64,000 bases of DNA from Dryomyza anilis (lineage: Eukaryota; Arthropoda; Insecta; Diptera; Dryomyzidae), in NCBI GenBank assembly GCA_951804985.1, contig OX638132.1, forward strand, positions 25,812,440-25,876,439. The letters are read 5' to 3'. Positions 1 to 12,042 of the stretch are shown here, piece after piece; the stretch's first letter is position 1, and every line of letters starts with the position of its first letter. The position numbers and the translations under genes are program-made. The notes beneath the pieces were generated by a model, which saw only the letters and a list, made by a program, of their open reading frames with translations, did not search any database and was not told the DNA's origin.

Positions 1-459
1 CGTTTCACACTCAATCGTAAATGTTTTTACTTTTTAATTTGTTAAAAGTATTTTTAAAAAATGCGGTTCATGTTGAATGAGTTGCTACAAAGTCACGAAT
101 GACATAAAATGTGGCGGAGAAATTTCGTCACGCTGCAGTATTAAAGAAAGTAATCAAAACAGTTTATATTATAAATGTTTAAAATACCATTGATCATCTA
201 AAGTATATTTGAGTTAAATATTTAATATAAATTAATTTACTTTTATAAAATGAATGAATTAAAAATCATTTAAATTTTGCAAAAAATTGTATCTACAAAA
301 AGTATAAAAAATTATCTTTCAGATACATTATTAAAAAAATATTAATTTAAGCATTGCGCCAACTTTTGCGTTAAATGTCAATTTTGCAAAAATATAAACA
401 AGAACCTAATAAAAATTTCATCATACATTGCAACAACTGCTTCAAAACAAATAAACTGA
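1..459. other. AT-rich non-coding stretch
   Basis: I see no gene, splice-flanked frame or clear repeat here. It may be intergenic or the far upstream intron of the smash gene. Confidence 0.5.
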
Positions 460-1345
460 GTATCTGCAAGATACAAGATACATACAAAGTATCTGCGCTG
501 CCCGCGTGTGGGTGCGACAAGCGACGACAGGTTCTTTTTAATAGTTTTTGTTGTTTATTTTATTGCCAACGCGTCTATAAACAACATTCAAATGAAACTG
601 AAATTGAAATAAAAAAATCTGTTCCGAATGCTCACTTCAAATGCCATGAAATCACGCAGCTACAACTGGTGAATTCGCTGAAACGTGTCGTGATGATCGC
701 CATGCATGATCACAATAATGCAATAGCAACAATTAGAATTAAAAAGAAAAAAAAAACAAAAAAAAAACTGAGTGACTGCTCATTTGTGATCGCCATCACG
801 GCGTGGCAGTCATTATTCTGCATTTGTCAGATACAAAAGTATCTGTGCGATAGATTTGCAAATATTTTGCTATATTTTTGCAAATTTCACTTGCGATGCA
901 TTGCACAGCATCAGCTGCTGGCTAAACAAATAAAATAAACTAAAGTGAATCGAACCGAACGCTGAAGTTGCGTTTGTAACACGGTAACTTAGTAAATTTG
1001 TATCTGAATATCTGAGTGTCTGTGCTGTGTGTATCCACGTATCTATGGAGCTGCTTATGTTGTATCTGCAGATAGTGAGTGTGGCTGTTTATGGTGTTGC
1101 TGAGAGTGACTGAGGGTTTGTGTAGAATGTCTGCGAACACTTCGTTGGCCTTCAGGCGTGTCATGGTTCGTGTGCATAGAATGCGCTGTAAATTGAAAAG
1201 TTTTTGCATTTTTTTTTTTTTTTTTTTGGTTTTGCTGTTGCTTGAAAAATATCTTTTTAAAAAAGCATTTGTTGGCTGTTGGTGCCATTAGATGTTGCAA
1301 TGTACAAGATTTGGCAATTTGTGTTTGCTTTATGGCGACAGATAC
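460..1345. repeat. GTATCT/AGATAC motif cluster 1
   Basis: Ten exact copies of the hexamer GTATCT or its reverse complement AGATAC occur here: 460, 469, 476, 489, 829, 839, 1000, 1039, 1062 and 1340. Several are paired head to head, for example GTATCT-gca-AGATAC at 460-474. A long open frame (375-938) crosses the block but has no homology I recognise and no codon pattern like the smash exons, so I treat it as chance. The motif type is shared with the larger cluster at 16.8-20.2 kb. A regulatory role is inference; relics of a repeat are also possible. Confidence 0.6.
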
Positions 1346-2490
1346 GCGCCTCAGACACAATTTTGCAAATAAAAATTTTACGACAAATTTCAAATAATTT
1401 GCATAATTTAAACAATTTAATTTTTTTGATATTTTAAACATAATGTTTATATTAAATGGCAGTGTTTTGTGCAATCTAATGCAATGGGTGGCTGGCAGTG
1501 TATTTCAAAAATTTCAAGATAACATTTAGAGCCAAAAGTATCATATTACAAGAAAGATTGCAACATATGTCGCTTAAAATAAATTTGCTAACCGATAACA
1601 AAATATATTATATATATAAAAAATTAAATTTTATATTTAAAATTATATATAAAATTATATATTTATGTATAAAATTTATATTTATATATAAAATAACATA
1701 AAATATACAAAAAAGATACGAAAAAGTTACAAAAAAGTCATAAAAAAGATACACAAAAAAAAAAAGGAATTCCAATATGCAAATAAACTGCGCACAAATA
1801 CTATAACCGCTTTTGTGATTCATACAACGTTAACTAATCTAAAAAATCATTTTTATTTGTCGATTGTCGAGCTGTTTGACTGTCACATAATTTAGCAGCC
1901 ATATGCGATGCGAACAAGAAGTAAATAATTGAAAAATGTCTTGGAAAAAAGCAGAATTAATACAAATTCTTAAAATGAACAATTTACACTGTGACACAAT
2001 TTAAATTAAATATTCAACAGGCGTAGATTTCATTGCAAACGTGATTATGATAACGATAGTAATGATGATGGTGATGACTATATATAGTTGATTAACAAGT
2101 AAATGATGTTTGTAGTTGTGCTCCTGATCATCATGTTGTTGCTAATGAAATGTGGTTGTGGACTGTGCAAATAATGTCAGCCTCTCTGGTTTTCTTTAGT
2201 TGCTATTCTTTGTAGAAGAGAAAAATAACAGAAGTATTGAAGAAAAAGAAAAAAAAAATAATAGATCTGTTGACTATTTTATAGTTCTAATTGGTTTTCA
2301 TCTGATATGCACTTCTTATAGAATAACAACTGTTCGAGTTGCGAAGTTACTTGTAGTAGTAGAATTTTCAGTGAATTAACAAATAATTCAAAAACCTTTT
2401 TGCAATGGTTAACCCAACATTTAAATGTTAAATACGTTCCCAATAATCAAAACTAACATATTGAACAATTTAGAAGAATTTAATGTATGT
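1346..2490. other. AT-rich non-coding stretch
   Basis: It holds a very AT-rich patch of TATATAAAATT-like words (about 1600-1710) and otherwise nothing I can name. Confidence 0.5.
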
Positions 2491-2735
2491 AGCGGTGGTG
2501 GTTCGATTGGTTAGTGCATTTTACTGCGTGCCAAAGGTCGCTGGTTCAAGTCACTACTTGCAGTAGTGCTAAACGACGCTACCTCTCAATAAACCTCTGA
2601 GAGTAAACAACCTCTGAGAGTAAACACCGACTATGAAAATCTTTCAGCACGCCGTTCGGATTCGTCATTAAACCAAGTTCTTGTTATTATAATATTATAT
2701 ATTATTATTATTATAATATCAAAAAAAAAAAAAAA
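2491..2735 (+). mobile_element. tRNA-derived SINE-like element, full length (copy A)
   Basis: The head (about 2491-2560) reads like a tRNA gene. It has a D-arm/A-box segment (GATTGGTTAGTGC), an anticodon-arm-like middle (ACTGCGTGCC) and a B-box/T-arm segment (GGTTCAAGTC). It is followed by an unrelated body with CCTCTGAGAGTAAACA repeated, an AT trinucleotide run, and a 15-base A tail at 2721-2735. Head, body and A tail in that order is the plan of a SINE transcribed by RNA polymerase III. Related heads occur at 27.7, 33.0, 49.7 and 50.6 kb. Confidence 0.7.
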
Positions 2736-3485
2736 CTTAATACTGTGGCGCATTTATTTTTAGTAACATAATGTAGAAAATCTCCGTTCATTGATAAAAG
2801 TTCTATAAATCGTTATAATAAACAATTGGAGTAATCCACCACCTTTAAAAACTACTTTTTTCGACAAATGAAAATTGGTTTGCTTCATTCCATGTACAAA
2901 ATACCAATAAACCTTCATCCAAGACTGTGTCATAACTAACAGACTGATGCCAGATTAATTAGTCCTCGCACAAGATTTAGCCAGAACCGCCAGACCAAAT
3001 ATAGACTATTTAATTCACGCCCAATACTGAACCATAACGGAAAGATAAAGAACCAGTCTTTGCCCATATCAATGGGACAACACCTTTCATATCACTTCAA
3101 TAGATAGCCAGTCTTTAGCCATGTTTCGGTTTTATTCTGGGTCCAGAGTTTTGTATTCTTGACGAAAGACTGGACGTAAACTAGATCCATCCTTTTTATA
3201 TGAATGGAGTTATGCATGGAATAATTAACTATTAATTCCGTTTAAATCAATAATTGAAAATCATGTACAACGATCTTTAGATTTTCTCTAATGAGAAGAC
3301 CTATTTGGACTATGTGAGGCTTGCGCTGCCAAAATTAATCTATAACTGAAATACCTTCGAAAACAGATCATATATAAAAGGTATGTATGAATTGACAGTT
3401 CTTGACAGTTCATTGTTTGTTTCAGTACAGTACAACTATTTTGGTATAAAGTTTAAAGAGCGAAAAGTTTAGTTGTAACGGTTCA
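2736..3485. other. non-coding, nothing recognised
   Basis: No splice-flanked frame, repeat unit or RNA gene was seen. Words such as 'gccagtctttagccatg' hint at old repeats but I could not delimit one. Confidence 0.4.
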
Positions 3486-4402
3486 TGTACATTTTCCCGA
3501 AAGCCATTACTCCGAAAGACATTTCCCCGAAGCCATTTACCCGACAGACATGTCCCCAAATGTACATTTCCCCAAAACGGCCATTTCCCCGAAATGGACA
3601 CTTTCCCGAAAAGGATACTTTCCGAATGGAAATTTCCATTAAACGGACACTTCCCCGAAATGGACATTACCCCGAAATGGACATTACCCCGAAATGGACA
3701 CTTCCCCAAAATGGACACTTTCCCGAAAAGGATACTTCCCCGAATGGGAGTTTCCATGAAACGGAAACTTCCCCGAAATGGACACTTCCCCGAAATGGAC
3801 TCTTCACCGAATGAACATTTCCCCAAAATGGAGACTTCCCCGAAATGGACTCCGAAATGGACTCTTCATCGAATGGACATTTCCCCGAAATGGACATTTT
3901 CCTGAAAAGGATACTTCCCCGAATGGGAGTTTCCATGAAACGGAAACTTCCCCGAAATGGACACTTCCCCGAAATGGACTCTTCACTGAATGAACATTTC
4001 CCCGAAATGGACACTTCCCCGAAATGGACACTTCCCCGAAATGGACATTTTCCTGAAAAGGATACTTCCCCGAATGGGAGTTTCCATGAAACGGAAACTT
4101 CCCCGAAATGGACTCTTCACTGAATGAACATTTCCCCGAAATGGAGACTTCCCAGAAATGGACTCTTCATCGAATGGACATTTCCCCGAAATGGACACTT
4201 ACCCGAAAAGGATACTTCCGCGAATGGAAATTACCATGAAACGGACACTTCCCCGAAATGGACATTTCCCCGAAATGGACACTTACCCGAAAAGGATACT
4301 TCCGCGAATGGAAATTACCATGAAACGGACACTTCCACGAAAAGGATACTTCCCCGAAAAGACACTTCCCGGAATGGAAATTTGATTCCCCCAAATGGAC
4401 AT
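3486..4402. repeat. 17-bp minisatellite (GAAATGGACACTTCCCC family)
   Basis: About 900 bp are built from variants of a 17-bp unit such as GAAATGGACATTACCCC, repeated roughly 50 times with substitutions. A longer higher-order block, including a GAATGGGAGTTTCCATGAAACGGAAA segment type, recurs around 3730, 3915 and 4060. Because 17 is not a multiple of 3 and the unit lacks stops in most frames, long spurious open frames appear on both strands; none is a gene. Shorter tracts of the same family lie at 46412-46497 and, inverted, at 47314-47424. Confidence 0.9.
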
Positions 4403-4573
4403 AGCTTTTTAGTGTTTCGATTTTCCAAGTTTTAGATCATTTGTTGGTAAACACCTACTTCAGATAATTTATAATTTTCTTATTTTGAATAAATTTTCGA
4501 AGTAATTCTATTTTTTTAATTTATTATAATAAAAAAAATAATAAATAAGACTTCTGAAAAGAAATTTTTAAAA

Positions 4574-4612
4574 TGGGGTTATGCTGTATTTTGTATATAC
4601 AGCATAACCCCA
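4574..4612. other. Perfect 16-bp inverted repeat (hairpin)
   Basis: TGGGGTTATGCTGTAT at 4574-4589 is matched exactly by its reverse complement at 4597-4612, leaving a 7-nt loop. It sits between the minisatellite and the pyrimidine-rich tract. It could be the folded end of a small transposon or a replication-slippage scar. The stem is too short for a usual microRNA precursor. Confidence 0.8.
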
Positions 4613-7600
4613 GTGCGTCATTCTGTTCATTTTCTATACTTGGTCACTCCATTCATTACTCACTTATTTCGCATGTCCATCTGTTTGTCTATTCGTGGAT
4701 TTGTTTGTTCATCGGTTTGTCCATCGGTCTGTCTATCGCCATGTCCATCTGTTACGTCTGCTGCGCCTGCTCTTTTATTTGTATTGCACATTTTTGCGTC
4801 TCTAGTATCCAGCAGATGTGCGTACTTAGTATTTGCAATATTTCTCATATGTTTGTCGTTCATATATGTTGCTGTTGCTGGTGTTTCTCTTTCCGTTGTC
4901 GTCATGCTTTACAAAATATTTGCGATTTATTTACGCTTCGCAAGCATTGGTGTGGTCTGAGGCACCATCGGAGTCACAACGATATGATTCTTCAACGGAA
5001 AGAATGCTAGCCACTGTTTTGAAACTCGGTCCGACTAAGCAGCTATCTGTCTTTCGGTTGGTCTGTCTGTCTTTCTGCTAATCTATCTGTTTGTCGATCG
5101 TATTTGAACTTCCATCGAGTAATCTGTTAATCAGGTTGGTCTGCTTATCGTGCGGTATTTCTATTTTCTTAAACTATTCTCATTCCCAAATCTTCCCATT
5201 CCTAATCTTCACATCTTTCGGATTATTTTCTTTTATCCCGTTTATTAATACGTCTCTTTTTACGCCTTTCGACATATATTCCGTTTGTTCTATTTGTCTA
5301 TCTATTATTCTTTCTTGCCATTTGCATTATTAAGTTGCTGTTGCGTCGTCTTGTCGACCATCTCGAGGTCATCCACTTCACGAGTTACCTTCTGCCAGCA
5401 TATGTTGTTTTCTCTGACTGTCTTGCCTGTCGTTTTTATGCCTAACGTTCTGCCTATCGGTCTGTCTGTGCTTTCATTTTGTGCGCCAGTTCTGTCCACC
5501 CATTCGTCCCGTTTGCTTCTGTCTAGCCGTAGTCTGCGCATGCGTACTTTAAACAAGCTTTTTATATATCTTAGATTATCTTATATTCGAATTGTTGTTG
5601 TGCTTTAGCATTTTCTTCTTTTTTCTTCGTATGTCGTTGTTCTTATTTGTAAAGTTATTTTTTGTTGTTTAACTACTTGGTCTGCTTAATAATTACAGTT
5701 TAAATGGTTGTACCTTTCAATTCCATTAACAGTGTCATCTGCATTGTATTCTGTTTTATATTCTGCTTTATCTATTTCATTGTTTTGCACTAATTGAGGC
5801 ACTGTATTTGATTTCTGTACTGTTTTTTACACCGTCTCCGAGCACAGCCATTTTTAACGAGTTCGGCATTCCTATTTTTTCACAACCTTCAAATATACTT
5901 TTTGCACAATCTGCAAACATAGAGCTCTGCTTTTTGTATCGTCTTCTGTTTCAATCTCTATTTTGTTCTCATCGTCTTTTGAAGTATCTTCCGAGTCTGC
6001 TATGTCTCGAAGACCTTCGATGCCTCGGAGATTTCTCGAATAACTTCGATAAATAGTTCGATCTTGTTGCTTTCTCGGTTCCAATTTTTTTTAATTTCAA
6101 GTACATTTAAATTCTTTGTGATGCATTTAATCACATCGATATCGCAATATTTTTTGCTGCAATCTCGAACTTTGATCATTTTTTTCTTCGATATCTTTCC
6201 GATTTCGAATTTTTTATCGTATCGAGAAAACTCCGACAGAACGTATCGACATCTACCTACCATGTTAGTCCAATTTGATGCGTTACGACAACGGGTTCGA
6301 TATCTTCGGATTTCTCCATCTACTCGCATTTATCTCGTAACGAATGACATACTGGGTTCTGCATTGTGTTCTCTTCAATTTCATCTTCTGTTTCATTTTC
6401 TTCTTTATTTATTGCAATGCCTTCTGCACTAATTAGTGCACTATGTTTGAATTGTGTACTGTTTCTATATTATTCTATTTCTCACAATCTTCAGATATAC
6501 AGCTTGAATAATGTTCAATCATATAGCACTGTTTTATGTATTGTCTTCTCTTCCATTTTTACTAATTTGTTCTGTATCGTCTTCGCCTTACCATATTTCT
6601 CGGCTTTCTGCACTAATTTCGTCATCTGCACTATCTCTGGTATCGTCTTCAGTAACGACTTCATTTGCTCTAACCGGTACGTCTCTTTATTCTCCACCGT
6701 CTTCTCCATCGGTTTTTTTATCGTCTAATGAATTGTTGTATGTATCGTTTTTGTATCGTTATCTGAATTGTTGTATCGTTATCTGGATGCTGTTTGCATT
6801 GTCTTCTGCGTCATCTTCCGTACTTCATTGTTTTCGGCACATTTTAATGCAGCGACTGAAGTTAGTATTCTCTTCTATTTTGTCTTTTACTCTGTATTCA
6901 GCTTCATTGTATTCTTTACCTTCCTCAACAACATCTTCTATAGTTCCCACTTATTTATTCTCAAGATCGGTCCATATTCAGCTCAATTATTAACCACTTC
7001 CTTTACTCTTCTCCACCATAACATGCTTCATATACTTCACTGTTTTATGCATGGTCTTCTGGTTGTTGTTTGCATCGCCTATTGCTCTATTTTTAGTACC
7101 ATCTGCTTTACTATTTTCTTTACTGTTTAAGCACCCACCTTTGTTGTTCGTTTACGTCCTCCCGCATCTGTAGAAAGGAGATGCTGCATCTGTAGACAGG
7201 AGATTCTGTTATAATAATGTATTAGCCATTACATAGTCTTCTGTAACATCTTAAAGAGCATCTACGGCCCTGTTTTCGGCTGATTCCGACTTCTGATTAT
7301 TGTTTGCATTGTACTACCCATCGTCTTTTACACCATTAACTTCATCGTCTTCTGCAATATATTTAACAGCATTATAAACACCAACCAAGGATGCCCTATG
7401 TCCCGCTAGGGATCGAAAAAACTGAAGAAGAAGATAAACAACAACTTCTGCACCGTTTTCTGTACAGTCTTCTTTATTGTCTCCTGCTACATATCACTAT
7501 CTCCTGCATATTCAACAGCATCTCCTGTACCATCTTCTACAATGTCTTCTGCACTTTTTTTCTGCATTATTTATATATCATCCATTACATAGTCTTCTGT

Positions 7601-8400
7601 ATCATCTTTAAGAATATCTACAGCTCTGTTTTCGGCTGATTCTGACTTCTTCATCGTTTGCATTCCACTCTGCATCACACTTTTCCTCTGCATCGTATTT
7701 TACACCATTCATTGCATCGTCTTCTGTACTTTCTTTAACAGCATCTTCAACACCAGCTTCTGCACCGTTTTCTGCACTGTCATCTTTATTGGCTCCTGCA
7801 TATTATCACTATCATCCGCATCTTTAACAGCATTTCCTGTACCATCTACTACGCTGTCTTCTGCATTTTTTACTACTCCATCTTTTGAATAATACATTAC
7901 ATAGTCTTCTGTACCATCTTAAAGAGCATCTAACGCCCTGTTTTCGACTGATTCCAATATCTGATTCCATAATCGTCTCCTGTATCGTCCTTAACATCAT
8001 TGTCTTCATCATCTTCCGCACTATCACAGCTATCACAGTCTCCTTTATATTCTCTTCCTCCATATTCTGTACCGATCATTATATAGTCTTCTGAACTATC
8101 TTTCAGAGCACCTAATGCACTATTTTTAATAATTTTGAATTCGGATCATAGTTTGAAACAATCTCTACACAGTAGCCTATATCATCTTTTATATCGCTTC
8201 TACATTACACCATTTCCCGTATTGTCTTCTGCACCATCTTTTATAGCGTCTATTATACTGTCTTCTGAACTGCCTTCTGCACCGTTTTCATCTACGTCTT
8301 CTCTTCGCCATTCTCAATAATATCTATGATTTTCTGAAATATCTTCTACCCATTCTTCTGCTCTACTCTTTGCCTTCTACTCTACCAACATCATTTTTGG
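4613..8400. repeat. Pyrimidine-rich degenerate repeat tract
   Basis: This is about 3.8 kb in which the + strand is strongly enriched for T and C. The first part repeats TCTGTCTGTCTATCG-like words (4640-5560). The second (about 5700-8400) repeats variants of GTCTTCTGCACCATCTTT at short intervals, with near copies around 7280-7390, 7550-7640 and 7720-7960. Many short frames occur on both strands but all are low-complexity products of the repeat. A stretch at 5996-6310 resembles the left half of the inverted-repeat element at 21527. I see no gene. Confidence 0.6.
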
Positions 8401-10849
8401 TTTGCTCTTTTTATGAGTAGCTCTTTAAAGACACAACAGATGCGCCTTAAACATGTTGCTGCTGCTACTGTTGATCGATTGGCTGCTGTTGGCAGTTGCA
8501 ACGTCTGTGTTGCTGCTGCTGTTGTTCTTCTTATGATTTGAGGTTAAACATGATTTTTATTTAATTTTTAATTCGTGTTAATAACGTTGTATTGTTTTTG
8601 TTTTTATGTACTACATGTTTTATTGCTACTAACAGATTGTTTTTGTAGCTTTTTTAGTTTTGGAGGTTTTTCTTTTTTTTTGTTTTTGTTTATGCTGCGG
8701 TTGACTGTTACCTCTGACATTTACCGTCCTGCCTCCTGTGGGGTGTGGCCGTCGAGACGTTGTTATGTCGGTGAATGTCGACGACGGTCTCCACAGCAGA
8801 TCTGTATCGTTGCATGTTGTAGTCCATATGTGCAACATACAATAACATTAAGCTGTTGTTGCTCAACCGCAAATCAATCAAAAACAACAAAATTTAAAAA
8901 CTAAAACCATTTAAAGGTCGCATGCGATTGCATCAGGTGGCACCATTTATGTTTTTTTCTTTTTTCACTTAATATTTTGTATTATTTTAAGTTAGTTTTT
9001 AGTGTAATTTTGTGAGTTTTTGATGTGTCATTAATATATTAATCGTTTTATTGGAACCTAAATGGTGTCGCGCCCACAAGTGACACCCAAAACCTTTGGT
9101 CACGTCTCACTTTCACGCACAGCGCTGTGTGTGGGTTCTGTTTATTTAAGAAAATACCTAAAATATTTAAACCAAAAAAAGCGCATTCGAAAAATACCCA
9201 CATTCCTTGGCGGCTGCCCCGAAGGTATTCCAGCAAAATCCAACAAACAAAATAAATCTCGAACGCATACCACGCAAGAACAACTGGCAGAGTGTCGTCT
9301 CCACCAACTGTTCGGCTTTTGAACGTATTTTCCTCAAAAAGAAAAGAGCGTTCACAACAACCACAAAAGGGATTCAATGCAATTTGTTTTTGTTGTTTGT
9401 TTTTTGTCATGTTCGGGGAGTGGACAAATTCGTTAAGTTAACAAAATAATCGTTGAGGCGTTACGCGTGCTGACCAACGTCAAGAACACAAAAACCCCAG
9501 TAGGAAATGTCATTATTATGGATTAAAGAATACTTACATCTTACTGTTTTCTTAAGTAAGCTTTCGATTAATCGATATTACTAGTGGGAAAAAATGCGCC
9601 TACCCTACAAACCATTTGACGATAATTTTTAAATTCGATATAAAAATGATAAATTTTAGATATAAAACTCAAAATATTTAAAAATTTAATTACGTGTTCT
9701 TTATAATTTGTTTATCTAAAATAAATCCATTTATGGTATCATCTTGATATCTATAATGACAAAAACAACGATATCGTTTTAGACAGGTTCGTTTTTATCG
9801 AAAACCCTATTGTTTTCGTATCATTATAGATTATCGAAAACGACAATTTGAGCCTATAAATGATATCGTTTCGATATTGTAAAATTATAGCTTGGTTTGC
9901 TGGCTACTGAAAATACAAAAGGGACGGTTTAAATGGGACGGATCTTTTTTTAAAAATTAACCAACGCCCAGGGAATTCTTCCCCCCTATTCATGTACAGT
10001 GTTGATCGTAAGAAAGCATTTTAGGTTAATGTGAAGAGGAAAGCTGAAGTAGTGTCGGTTAATGTCATCATATCAAAAATATCGGGAAACACAGATACAA
10101 GGAAGTTGTTCTATAAACGTATCATGCGTCTGAAGAATGAATATTCTCTGTGCGTGTTTCTGTTGAGTGCCGAGTGATCTACGAAAGGGTGTGCTTGGTT
10201 CAATGCCCGAGTAAGAGAGAAAACACGACCAGGTAGAATAAGGCCGTGTATTTCCTTCCAACACTATGCATTGTAATACCCTACGGTTATTCGGTGTTCA
10301 AGAGCAACGACGTTGTTTTATACGGTCCACGCATTCCACGCGAAGATTTTTAAGTTTCTGCACAATTGCGTGAATTGTATTTTATCTGAGGTTGGATATA
10401 GGTAGTGTAAAGTCAGAAGGAGTGAAGTATATCTTGCACCGTTTCAAAAAAACCAAGGCACTTTGTTCAACACATCAAATAGATATCACATGTATTGATT
10501 TGTCCAGCACGTAAAGAGCAGCTGAATCCACAATATCCATAGCATACATATTGAGGGGGTGGGAGTGATGAAGCCATTCGTTTGATATAACAGAAAACAT
10601 TGGACCTAGCGTACATTAAAATCAAATCTATTTGAAGGACCCCATTCGGAGATTGTTTTAAGGTCATTATTGAGTGTGTCCATTCATAGTGCGTCTTTTA
10701 CTCTCAATCTCAAAAGAGTTTTGAACCCTTATTAAACGAATATGAATTACAAATGTTACTGTTATCTGCAAATGAATGGATTTGGTTTTGGGTCTATGAT
10801 CGAAGCTCATTGATATAACCATAAATAGGGACAGGAACACGGTAGCCTG
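8401..10849. other. non-coding, nothing recognised
   Basis: There are short CTG/TTG-rich runs near 8450-8530. Overlapping frames at 9048-9449 on both strands have no recognisable domain or splice context. I see no supported feature. Confidence 0.4.
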
Positions 10850-11180
10850 CACAGAAAATCGACGTAAATACAGAAACCATAAATAATTGTGTACCATTTC
10901 TGGTCTAGCAACGAGTTCTAATGTATTTAGCAAACACATTCGCTAAAAATCTGATTTTCTTCCAAAAATATACCAATTAAGGACTTTGCATAAATAGCAA
11001 ACTACTTAATCGGTATGGTCGATTATCTTCAGAGTCTTTATTCAGTTAATTAAAACAGAATCTTATAAATTCTTGTGAAAGTACATAACATATACTTTTC
11101 TAATGATGAAGTTGGATGCATAATTGAATATGCAACAATTGCCATCATCACCATTTTTGACGACACACTTAGAGAATGAT
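10850..11180 (+). mobile_element. CACAGAAAA-family element, partial or diverged
   Basis: It starts CACAGAAAATCGACGTAAAT and continues with segments that match, in inverse orientation, the full element at 59893-60589 (for example 11060-11165 against 60240-60350). The other end is not clear. It is non-coding. Confidence 0.5.
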
Positions 11181-11782
11181 CAAGCTCCATAAGTGTATAT
11201 CTTGGCATATACCAAATGGGAATAATATGCGCGCAACCAAACAAAAATTCCATCGTTTGCTGGTATGCGGGCGTTCATTCGCTGTAAGCTCTCATCGTGA
11301 CGCCAAGCCACATCGTGTGCTTAGCAACGGCGATTGTTAATGCAATTAATTCAAAAGTCTTTTCAACAAATTATTTAATTGTATTGATGTAACATTTTGT
11401 GATGATTAAATATTAAATTAATAGAATGAATTCCATAGTCGTTTCAGCAAATATTTTAATTGTATTGATGTAACTTTTTGTTTAAATTCTGAATCAATTA
11501 CAAATTAATTGTATTGATCAAATTTTTGTGTGCGGAACTATAGAACTGATGGAATATTATTCTGAAAGAACACTATCCATCGCAACTCGTATTGAACGAT
11601 CCTTAAGAAAATTCGATATCCATCGAGTTAAAAATTAACCAACACTAATCATTCCAGTCCGCCTCTGGATTTCGTGAAAGTGTGACAGGATACAAAAGAT
11701 CGCCAGATCTCTCAACTTCTCACAAGTCAGTGACTACTTTAAATTACAATTTAAGTGCTCATGAATCTTCAAATAGTTATTT
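11181..11782. other. non-coding, AT-rich with TTGTATTGATGTAAC repeats
   Basis: The phrase TTGTATTGATGTAAC recurs at about 11380 and 11460, and TTGTATTGATC occurs near 11510. These may be decayed ends of the preceding element. No gene is seen. Confidence 0.35.
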
Positions 11783-12042
11783 CGATATATCTCCGGTGAT
11801 ACTGCAAAACCGCCTGTCTACATTATCGAATACCTCATACAAAATGAATTTTACAGAAGAAACAAAACTATTTTGAGTCTCAATTCTGCACTTACTTCAT
11901 ACAAATTTAAGAGTGTCATAACTTATAATGACATTTATCTAATTTATCCGATAAACATATCATTTAAAACCGGATTATAACACAGAATTAGGCGTAATTT
12001 TCACATACAGTTAGACGGTTTTGCAGTATCATCGACGATATG
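11783..12042. mobile_element. 260-bp inverted-repeat element (GATACTGCAAAACCG ends)
   Basis: The left end carries GGTGATACTGCAAAACCG and the right end carries the matching inverse CGGTTTTGCAGTATCATC. The terminal repeats are about 30 bp with few mismatches. A second copy, interrupted by another insertion, lies at 52584-53289. There is no coding capacity, so it is a non-autonomous DNA transposon (MITE) by structure. Confidence 0.65.

Noticed and set aside
375..938. 187-residue open frame
   Set aside because: No splice context, domain or compositional match to real exons; it crosses the GTATCT cluster and low-complexity lysine runs.
2491..2560. Functional tRNA gene
   Set aside because: The head resembles a tRNA, but the acceptor stem does not close and the body plus A tail indicate a SINE.
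3422..4435. Many overlapping open frames on both strands in the minisatellite
   Set aside because: They are translations of the 17-bp repeat in all frames (NGHFPEMDTS-type peptides) and do not represent a gene.
5285..8320. Several 80-160-residue frames with many Ser, Phe, Ile and Leu, resembling membrane proteins
   Set aside because: They follow from pyrimidine-rich repeat DNA; no signal, splice or family match.
9048..9449. Overlapping frames on both strands (up to 120 residues)
   Set aside because: Mutually antisense frames without domain or donor/acceptor support.
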